Shown here: one piece after another, positions 1 through 4,112 of the stretch | Numbering within the stretch: position 1 is the first letter of the stretch | Layout: every line of letters begins with the position of its first letter | Assembly (NCBI GenBank): GCA_964456525.1 | Contig: CAYWAP010000065.1 | Location: 1-5,439, forward strand | From: Onthomonas sp964456525 | Lineage (GTDB): Bacteria > Bacillota > Clostridia > Oscillospirales > Oscillospiraceae | Direction of reading: 5' to 3' | DNA length: 5,439 bases | Program-made: the position numbers and the translations under genes | Notes under the pieces: model-generated | Told to the model about the DNA's origin: nothing | What the model saw: the letters and a program-made list of their open reading frames with translations, nothing else | Databases searched by the model: none

Positions 1-26
1 ATTTTCTTACCGTCAAAGATTTCCAT
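1..26 (-). CDS. 5' end of an unidentified leftward gene (partial)
   Basis: Only the first eight codons and part of a ninth lie in the window, reading MEIFDGKK from an ATG at 26-24. The start is supported by GGAG at 36-33, six bases upstream of the ATG, in an AAAGGAG context. The reading frame runs off the window edge, so no function can be given. The gene lies downstream of the primase-helicase gene on the same strand but is separated from it by the 227-base repeat region. It is therefore likely the first gene of a second leftward operon with its own control region. The start is well supported; the identity is unknown. Confidence 0.6.
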
Positions 27-145
27 ATTGATCTCCTTTCCCGCCGTGTTTCACGGCTGTTTTAACTGGTGCACTGTACCACCCCCGCCGTCAGAGAGAC
101 GGAAAGTGGTCGAGTTAAAGTTTTTCCTTACGGCCCCAATGGCTT

Positions 146-174
146 TTTAACTTGACCAGGTGGTATAGTTAAAA
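146..174. repeat. Near-palindrome, copy 1
   Basis: A 29-base imperfect palindrome with arms TTTAACTTGACCA and TGGTATAGTTAAA. It matches the copy at 197-225 at every position except the two central bases, which are GG here and CC there. The arms differ from exact inverted repeats by two bases. The symmetry and length suit a dimeric DNA-binding protein. Confidence 0.75.
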
Positions 175-196
175 GCTCAAAAGGGGTGATAACCTG

Positions 197-225
197 TTTA
201 ACTTGACCACCTGGTATAGTTAAAA
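197..225. repeat. Near-palindrome, copy 2
   Basis: The second copy of the 29-base near-palindrome, starting exactly 51 bases after the first, roughly five helical turns, so both copies face about the same side of the DNA. The central dinucleotide is CC instead of GG, so its ten central bases are the reverse complement of those in copy 1. The right arm also contains a possible leftward -10 element. Confidence 0.75.
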
Positions 226-242
226 TTTCCTTGTAATATCAA
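213..242 (-). promoter_or_regulatory. Possible leftward promoter overlapping the second palindrome
   Basis: On the minus strand, TTGATA (242-237) and TATACC (218-213) are separated by 18 bases, a weak but plausible sigma-A promoter for the gene starting at 26. The -10 would lie inside the palindrome at 197-225, so a protein bound there would block transcription. The resulting leader of about 180 bases would also span the first palindrome. The -10 matches consensus at only four of six positions. Confidence 0.3.
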
Positions 243-253
243 TGCTTTGAGGA

Positions 254-2176
254 TTAACTAGACCACTTTGAGATCTCTGACGGGGAAGCGAATGGAACGG
301 GTGTATTGTCCGGGAGTTCTACGGGCTCGAAACCGTGCTCCAGCTTAATGTGCCAGGCATTATCTTTGTTTCGCGTGCTACCGGTCTGGAAGTACGACAC
401 CCGGCACTCCTTCTTGAGGTCGCTCTTGGCCCGCTTGATGGCCGTGAAGCTATATCCCGCCAGTTTGGCCTTTGCGTCCAGGTCTGCGGTGGGCATACCG
501 CCGCCCGCCTCTTCGATGGTCTGGATCAGGAACTCCTTGCAGTCCTCCCGCTGGGGCGCGGAGGCCGCCCGGGCCGCATCCTGCACAAAGTCCTTGTCCC
601 GCTTCCAAGTAGTCCCCTCCCTGACGATCTGGCCCCGGCTGTCAATGGAGAACAGCACCGTCTCCTGGAGCTCGGCATAGTTGTTCTTCTCGTTGGACAG
701 GTAGCGCACCCCCTGGGCCTCGGTGTACCCGGCCATAATGACGGAGCGGGAGATGTCCCACAGGTCGGCGCTGTCGGCGATCCGGTCCCGGCCATAGGCC
801 CCTTTGCGCTTGTTGGTGTGGCAGATCACCAGGAAGGTGGTGCCGTTTTCCTCCCCCAGGGTAATCAGCGGGGCCATACAGTCCCGCATGGCGTTGCGGC
901 TTCCCATGTTGATCTCCGGCGGCACAAAGCCCTGCACCGGGTCAAAGACACAGGCCACGGGATGAAAGTACTTCACGAACCGCTCCATCTCTGCCGAGCC
1001 GAACTTGAAGCGCCGCAGCGCCCCGCTCTTGTCCGCCGCCATGTCCATGGCCGTCACGTTGGCCAGGTTGGCCCCGGCCTCCCTCAGCTTTTTCAGCAGC
1101 TTCTTTCTCACGCTGTCCTCAGTTGTGCAGAAGGCCACTTTAGCCGGTGATCGGACATAACCCGGCGGGTCCAGGATGCAGGGCTTTCCGCTGCTCAGGG
1201 CGGCCACAATGTTGATCCACAGTGTGGTTTTTCCGGTGCCTCCGTCGGCGGCGATCAGGGTAATTTGCCCCTCTGGTATCCAGCCGGGGATCAGCCAGGA
1301 CGCCTCTTCCTCTTTGAACTGGGTCAGCGGGGGGAACAGGGAGAGGAATTCGTCCCGCTCCGCCGCCGTCTCCGCCGTCCAGGGCTGGGCGCTGTGCATC
1401 AATGCCGCCAGAGCATCACACCCGGCCTCCTTGCCCATGTAGTCCAACAGGTCGGTGGCGTCCCCGTGTTCGGGCAGCTCCGGCCAGGCCTGGGTCAGAT
1501 CCAGCACTCGGACGCTCCGGGCCTCTTGCAGCAGCTCCCCGGCGATCCGGGCGGCAAAGGCCTTGCCGGGCTTGTCGTTGTCCTGGATGAGAAACACGTC
1601 TTTCCCGGCGAGGGCAACCCCATAGTGGTCATACCACTTACTGTTGGCCCCGTCCGGGAGGGAGGCGGCGGAGAAGCCCAGGGCATGGAGGGTGTCCACG
1701 TCCTTCTCCCCCTCCACCAGAAACACCGGGCTGTCCAGAGGCCCACGGGCGTACAGCAGCTTCTCCACATCCCCACGCGCTGGCGTCCAGCTGTCCCCCG
1801 TCCGGCGCATCCAGTACATCCGCTTCTTGCCGTTGGCGTCACGCTTCTTGACCTTCTTCAGGTTTCCGCCGGGATAGAGGTATTCCGCCTCTGTCCACTC
1901 CTGGCTGCCGGTGTTGCCGGTCTGGATGGGCTCAAACTCCGGGAGCGGGGCGCCTCTCCAGTCCTCCGCGAACAGGTCCCGCTTGCTCAGGCCCACGGCG
2001 TCCAGGATGTCCTCGGTGCGGCACCCGGCGAAACAGTGCAGCAGGATGCGGCTATCCCTGCCCAGGCCAATGGACAGGCTGGGGTCTGCGTCCATGTGGG
2101 CCGGGCACTTGGCCATATATCGGCCTTGCCCCCCCTTCACCCCGTCGAAGTGCCGGAGAATTTCAGATATCGTCAC
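254..2176 (-). CDS. Primase-helicase: CHC2-type zinc finger, TOPRIM and RecA-like ATPase
   Basis: A 640-aa fusion protein likely to prime and unwind DNA when the element replicates. A zinc-binding primase domain is visible at the N-terminus, with C24, H27, C48 and C52 (CPAH, then HCFAGC). A TOPRIM domain follows, with VEGEKD (E155) and the acidic triad-like QDND (D199, D201). The RecA/RepA-like ATPase has Walker A GGTGKTT at 312-318, a Walker B-like strand ending at D412 (VACVFD) and a sensor-type ICHTNK near 451-456. The C-terminal 90 residues look like a winged-helix region. The start is GTG at 2176, with GGAGGGG six bases upstream. The start overlaps the preceding 43-aa gene by 14 bases, so translation is probably coupled. 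The stop codon at 254-256 lies inside a copy of the repeat half-site. This architecture is common on phages, plasmids and ICEs; the exact subfamily is not resolved. Confidence 0.92.
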   Translation of the reverse strand: MTISEILRHFDGVKGGQGRYMAKCPAHMDADPSLSIGLGRDSRILLHCFAGCRTEDILDAVGLSKRDLFAEDWRGAPLPEFEPIQTGNTGSQEWTEAEYLYPGGNLKKVKKRDANGKKRMYWMRRTGDSWTPARGDVEKLLYARGPLDSPVFLVEGEKDVDTLHALGFSAASLPDGANSKWYDHYGVALAGKDVFLIQDNDKPGKAFAARIAGELLQEARSVRVLDLTQAWPELPEHGDATDLLDYMGKEAGCDALAALMHSAQPWTAETAAERDEFLSLFPPLTQFKEEEASWLIPGWIPEGQITLIAADGGTGKTTLWINIVAALSSGKPCILDPPGYVRSPAKVAFCTTEDSVRKKLLKKLREAGANLANVTAMDMAADKSGALRRFKFGSAEMERFVKYFHPVACVFDPVQGFVPPEINMGSRNAMRDCMAPLITLGEENGTTFLVICHTNKRKGAYGRDRIADSADLWDISRSVIMAGYTEAQGVRYLSNEKNNYAELQETVLFSIDSRGQIVREGTTWKRDKDFVQDAARAASAPQREDCKEFLIQTIEEAGGGMPTADLDAKAKLAGYSFTAIKRAKSDLKKECRVSYFQTGSTRNKDNAWHIKLEHGFEPVELPDNTPVPFASPSEISKWSS

Positions 2177-2294
2177 GCTCCGCCCCTCCGATCAGCCGGG
2201 CGATGCCCTCCTTGACGCCGTAGCACACCCCGGCCAGCACCACCGCCGCCAGGGTCAGGCCCAGAATCAGCGGTATCACGATGTATGCGGGCAT
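2163..2294 (-). CDS. 43-aa single-pass membrane protein
   Basis: A very short gene in the chain of overlapping leftward genes. It starts at ATG 2294-2292, with a full AGGAGG at 2307-2302 seven bases upstream, and ends at TGA 2165-2163. It overlaps the preceding S24-like gene by 19 bases and the following primase-helicase by 14 bases, and it fills the only gap that would otherwise exist between them. The product begins MPAYIVIPLILG and has one hydrophobic segment at about residues 4-26. A short charged tail follows (VKEGIARL, ending ERDDI), probably in the cytoplasm. I do not recognise a family. Its role is unknown; a membrane anchor or regulator, or simply a carrier of translational coupling into the helicase gene, are all possible. 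The ideal ribosome binding site and exact fit in the operon are the main support. Confidence 0.72.
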   Translation of the reverse strand: MPAYIVIPLILGLTLAAVVLAGVCYGVKEGIARLIGGAERDDI

Positions 2295-2656
2295 TGTTCC
2301 GCCTCCTCACGTTTCAGCTTGCGGGAAAAGCCTGTGACCCGCCCAAAGACCGGGATATTTTCCGCCCCGTCCTCGAAAAGGTCTGTTTGCCCGTCGTCCC
2401 CATACAGCACGGCCCCCTTCAGCGTCTGCCAGAACCGGCACAGCCGAAATTCGTCCTCCTGCCCATAGACCACGGCCAGCTCCCCGCTCTCCGGCATTTC
2501 GCGCTTGATGTAGAGCAGATCCCCCGCCATGATCCCGTCGAAGCTGTCCCGCTCACAAATCAGGCAGCAGTCGCAGGGGTTGCCCTGCCCGAGATAGTCA
2601 CCGCCCGGCACATCAGCCATTACAGCAGGGCCGGCTTTATTTTTCTTCTGGCTCAT
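2276..2656 (-). CDS. Stand-alone S24/LexA-like domain protein, catalytic Lys apparently lost
   Basis: A 126-aa protein resembling the C-terminal domain of LexA/CI-type repressors, without the usual N-terminal HTH. The core runs from about residue 28 to 115. RDSF (S38) aligns with the catalytic-serine GDSM motif, MAGDLLYIKRE (43-53) with the conserved GD-strand, and GELAVV (58-63) with the next strand. The position where S24 proteases normally carry Lys, in a KRF/KRL context, reads LCRF with Cys73, so self-cleavage is doubtful. A Cys cluster (C28, C30, C31, C34) precedes the domain. I chose ATG 2656 because GGAGG lies six bases upstream. A longer reading from GTG 2680 would place this ribosome binding site inside the coding sequence. 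It overlaps the preceding gene by 20 bases and the next by 19. The S24 assignment is by pattern only and could be a structural rather than a functional likeness. Confidence 0.68.
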   Translation of the reverse strand: MSQKKNKAGPAVMADVPGGDYLGQGNPCDCCLICERDSFDGIMAGDLLYIKREMPESGELAVVYGQEDEFRLCRFWQTLKGAVLYGDDGQTDLFEDGAENIPVFGRVTGFSRKLKREEAEQCPHTS

Positions 2657-2906
2657 ATGGCTCCTCCCTTCGAGTTTCACCCCGTTCGTCCTGGGGTATA
2701 TCCATGTACCCCTCGGGGCAGTTCGCCGCTGTACCCCCCGAAAAAGTGGGGGTCTCAGCGCTCAGATTTGATTCTGGGCGGTGTCCGAACCGATAGGGGT
2801 ACAACGAGCAGTGCGGAATGGTGCACCGCCTGACCTCTGCCGCACTTCCACAGCAGCACTCCAGGCACTTGGCCCGGATGGCCCGCATGGGTGTATTCGT
2901 CCTCAT
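2637..2906 (-). CDS. Small cysteine-rich protein of a phage/ICE-associated family
   Basis: An 89-aa protein whose first half carries a compact Cys pattern: C14, C17, C18, C19, then C28 and C33, followed by LYPYRFGH (35-42). Short proteins with MRAIRAKCLECC-like starts and a C...C-LYPYR-GH block recur in Clostridia prophages and conjugative elements, usually beside replication or regulatory genes. Their role is not established as far as I know. The Cys arrangement suggests zinc or another metal. Residues 43-89 are polar, acidic and probably disordered. The ATG at 2906 overlaps the TGA of the preceding gene (ATGA) and has GGGAGG seven bases upstream. The frame stays open upstream to 3137, but that longer reading is antisense-like filler over the preceding gene and lacks the ribosome binding site, so I reject it. 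The stop lies 20 bases inside the next gene. Confidence 0.8.
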   Translation of the reverse strand: MRTNTPMRAIRAKCLECCCGSAAEVRRCTIPHCSLYPYRFGHRPESNLSAETPTFSGGTAANCPEGYMDIPQDERGETRREEPYEPEEK

Positions 2907-3133
2907 CGCGACGCCTCCCGCTCCGTTCCGGCGGCCAACAGGGCAATCACCTTGTCGGCATCGGCCAGCTGTTTCCGCCCAGAGGGGGCCACAGGCACCT
3001 TCCCGCTCTTGAGCAGCCGGCGGATGTGGTACTCCGTCACCTCTGTGCCGGGGTCTGCCTCCCGGATTAAGGCCATAATCCCCGCAGCCGTCCGCATACG
3101 CGGCACTCGTCTGCTTTCTTCCGCCATAGTCAT
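2903..3133 (-). CDS. Excisionase-like winged-helix DNA-binding protein
   Basis: A 76-aa basic protein with a MerR/Xis-type winged-helix pattern: a first helix around residues 14-24 (RTAAGIMALIR), a putative recognition helix at 33-42 (TEYHIRRLLK), then a wing beginning GKVPVAPSGRKQL and a short C-terminal helix. Proteins of this size and shape act as recombination directionality factors or small regulators. With a tyrosine integrase in the window, an excision accessory role is reasonable but not shown. Two starts are possible. ATG 3133 overlaps the TGA of the upstream HTH gene (ATGA). ATG 3127 has better spacing from GGGTGG. The upstream extension to 3193 lies inside the HTH gene and has no supporting signal. 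The stop overlaps the next start by four bases. Confidence 0.75.
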   Translation of the reverse strand: MTMAEESRRVPRMRTAAGIMALIREADPGTEVTEYHIRRLLKSGKVPVAPSGRKQLADADKVIALLAAGTEREASR

Positions 3134-3333
3134 CCACCCTCTTCCGAGATCAGCTCTTCCACATCGACCCCCAGGCCGACCGCAACCTTCCAAAGGGTCC
3201 GGGGCGACACGCGCTCTTGCCGCAGCAGATCAGACAGCCGCTGTCGGCTGAGCCCGGACCGCTCCGCCGCTTCCGCCATGGTCCAGCCAGCACGGGCAAG
3301 CGCAAGATCAAAACGATTCCGGTCAATCTTCAA
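3130..3333 (-). CDS. Small XRE-family HTH protein (Cro-like), TTG start
   Basis: The first gene of the leftward operon, coding for 67 residues made almost entirely of one helix-turn-helix domain. Residues 18-37 (beginning TMAEAAERSGLSRQRLSDLL) form the HTH, followed by RVSPRTLWKVAVGLGVDVEELI, the usual end of a Cro/C1 domain. It has no dimerisation or protease domain. The start is TTG at 3333-3331, with GGAGG at 3347-3343 nine bases upstream; no ATG or GTG near this ribosome binding site is in frame. The weak start and long spacing suggest low expression. By position, opposite a divergent repressor-like gene and first in the operon, it resembles a phage Cro. This role is inferred from layout, not demonstrated. 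Confidence 0.85.
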   Translation of the reverse strand: MKIDRNRFDLALARAGWTMAEAAERSGLSRQRLSDLLRQERVSPRTLWKVAVGLGVDVEELISEEGG

Positions 3334-3361
3334 TTTGATGCACCTCCATAGTTCTTAAGTC

Positions 3362-3378
3362 AGAATGTCTTGTATTCT
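3362..3378. promoter_or_regulatory. Possible operator at the leftward transcription start
   Basis: A perfect inverted repeat AGAAT-N7-ATTCT falls just downstream of the leftward -10 box, around the expected transcription start. This is a typical place for a repressor site. The arms are only five bases long, so chance is possible. Confidence 0.35.
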
Positions 3379-3384
3379 ACTCCC

Positions 3385-3413
3385 ATTTTAATCCCTTTGA
3401 CTTGGTTTGTCAA
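3385..3413 (-). promoter_or_regulatory. Leftward promoter of the six-gene operon
   Basis: On the minus strand, a perfect -35 TTGACA (3413-3408) and a near-perfect -10 TAAAAT (3390-3385) are 17 bases apart, the optimal spacing. Transcription would start near 3378, giving a leader of about 45 bases before the TTG start at 3333. This is the strongest promoter-like sequence I see in the window. Such a strong promoter facing a repressor gene suggests that it is normally repressed. Confidence 0.85.
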
Positions 3414-3441
3414 TAAAAAAATGTTCTTTAGACGAAGTGAC

Positions 3442-3471
3442 TTGACCCATAAATAATGGATATGATACACT
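3442..3471 (+). promoter_or_regulatory. Rightward promoter of the repressor-like gene
   Basis: TTGACC (3442-3447) and TACACT (3466-3471) are 18 bases apart, with a TGA just before the -10 that fits an extended -10. An alternative -10, TATGAT at 3461-3466, would need a weaker -35. The start would be near 3478, about 25 bases before the ATG at 3502. The -35 boxes of this and the leftward promoter are 28 bases apart, so one bound protein could affect both. Confidence 0.55.
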
Positions 3472-3501
3472 GGAGCATATACAGTATGGGAAGTGCTGAA
3501 A

Positions 3502-3942
3502 ATGAGCTTTGCGGAAAGGCTGAAAAAGGCGAGAATCAAAAGCGGCCAGACACAGACGCGAGTGGCCGAAAAAATGGGGATAACCATGCAGAGCTACACC
3601 CAGTACGAAAAGGGGAAGCGCAATCCCAGGAGAGAAACACTGAACAGGATTGCCCACGCTCTGAACATGGGGTACAATTACGCGTCGAACGGAGAGCCCT
3701 ATTTCTACTGTTTTGTCAGCCCGGAGGAGGGGCGGGAGTCTGAGGGGAATATATTCAACCGCGACCAGATCAGGGACGCGGAGAACTCCCGCTCCGACAG
3801 AGAGCAGACGGAAATGGTTGAATCAGAGGATGCCGCCCGCCTCCTCCGCCTTTACAGCCAGCTAAACACAGACGGACGGGACAGAGCGGCGGCGCTGGTG
3901 GAGATGCTGACTAAGGTTCCGGAGTACAGGAAGGGGAACTGA
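3502..3942 (+). CDS. XRE-family HTH transcriptional regulator, probable element repressor
   Basis: A 146-aa protein with an N-terminal Cro/C1 HTH domain at about residues 4-58 (FAERLKKARIKSGQTQTRVA, ending ETLNRIAHALNM), including the typical YTQYEKGKRNPRRETL block. A linker with a YFYCF patch follows (66-71). The C-terminal helical region, about 108-141 (DAARLLRLYSQLNTDGRDRA), ends in the LLxLYxxLNxxGRxxA pattern often seen after XRE domains and is probably for dimerisation. There is no S24 protease domain. I chose ATG 3502, which has GGGAAG eight bases upstream; the GTG at 3493 would add three residues and overlaps that site. The gene is divergent from the six-gene operon, the usual place of a phage or ICE immunity repressor. 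Its target and inducer are not visible. Confidence 0.85.
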   Translation: MSFAERLKKARIKSGQTQTRVAEKMGITMQSYTQYEKGKRNPRRETLNRIAHALNMGYNYASNGEPYFYCFVSPEEGRESEGNIFNRDQIRDAENSRSDREQTEMVESEDAARLLRLYSQLNTDGRDRAAALVEMLTKVPEYRKGN

Positions 3943-3953
3943 CCCCCCCCCCC
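3943..3953. repeat. Run of 11 C directly after the repressor stop codon
   Basis: Eleven consecutive C follow the TGA at 3940-3942. The run lies outside the reading frame, so length changes would not alter the protein. It may vary by slippage or be a sequencing artefact. Confidence 0.9.
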
Positions 3954-3979
3954 GGAAGTGTGACGGCGGCTCTACGGGT

Positions 3980-4040
3980 CACAGAATGACATAGATAAGG
4001 TCACCATAAGCCGCAAAATCCGATCCTACCACATTCTGTG
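3980..4040. repeat. Widely spaced perfect inverted repeat upstream of the integrase
   Basis: CACAGAATG at 3980-3988 and its exact reverse complement CATTCTGTG at 4032-4040 flank 43 bases. A GGTCAC pair at 3977-3982 and 3999-4004, 22 bases apart, overlaps the left arm. The wide spacing argues against a terminator and fits protein-binding sites for integrase control better. I see no convincing promoter for the integrase in 3943-4112. Confidence 0.45.
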
Positions 4041-4084
4041 GCGTCTGAGGGCAAAAATAAAGCCACCCATCTCTGAGCGGCGGC

Positions 4085-4098
4085 GTGGTGTGAACCAC
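4085..4098 (+). repeat. Small hairpin in front of the integrase ribosome binding site
   Basis: GTGGT (4085-4089) and ACCAC (4094-4098) pair around a four-base loop, ending one base before the AGGGGGG ribosome binding site at 4099-4105. It could influence translation of the integrase, but a five-pair stem is weak evidence. Confidence 0.3.
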
Positions 4099-4112
4099 AG
4101 GGGGGTCTTCTT

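Larger units (their letters stand above)
60..269. repeat. Array of TTTAACTNGACCA half-sites (iteron or operator region)
   Basis: This AT-rich stretch carries at least six copies of a 13-base half-site close to TTTAACTNGACCA, in both orientations: 107-119 (-), 146-158 (+), 162-174 (-), 197-209 (+), 213-225 (-) and 253-265 (+). A weaker TTTAACTGGT sits at 61-70. Four of the copies pair into two near-palindromes, and the outer two face outward as an inverted pair. A small GC-rich hairpin, CCGTC/GACGG, lies at 88-102. Repeats this regular next to a replication gene suggest an origin with iterons, or stacked operators in front of the gene that starts at 26. The sequence alone does not decide between these. 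Confidence 0.75.

Noticed and set aside
161..220. Plus-strand extended -10 elements (TGGTATAGT) in both palindromes as promoters of an antisense RNA
   Set aside because: No acceptable -35 lies at 16-18 bases upstream of either copy, and the sequence is explained by the palindrome itself.
146..225. CRISPR-like reading of the 51-base repeat spacing
   Set aside because: There are only two full copies, which are operator-like palindromes, with no further spaced units and no cas genes.
335..2215. Long plus-strand open frames (335-1150 and 1265-2215) opposite the primase-helicase
   Set aside because: They are antisense to a clearly recognised gene, lack recognisable domains and arise from GC-rich third codon positions.
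2657..2680. GTG start at 2680 for the S24-like gene
   Set aside because: The GGAGG that fits the ATG at 2656 would lie inside the coding sequence, and no comparable site precedes the GTG.
2907..3137. N-terminal extension of the Cys-rich gene up to 3137
   Set aside because: It overlaps the Xis-like gene in another frame, has low-complexity Gly/Arg-rich content, and the strong ribosome binding site belongs to the ATG at 2906.
3134..3193. Start at 3193 for the Xis-like gene
   Set aside because: It would overlap the XRE gene by more than 60 bases with no ribosome binding site, while ATG 3133 and 3127 fit the operon pattern.
2285..3251. Plus-strand frames opposite the small leftward genes
   Set aside because: They are antisense shadows; the minus-strand genes have ribosome binding sites and recognisable motifs.
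3360..3657. Minus-strand frames of 75 and 89 aa across the divergent promoter region and the repressor start
   Set aside because: They run over both promoters and antisense to the repressor gene, and have no ribosome binding site or domain.
3456..3743. Plus-strand 95-aa frame overlapping the XRE repressor
   Set aside because: It is out of frame with the recognisable HTH gene, has low-complexity polar content and no domain.
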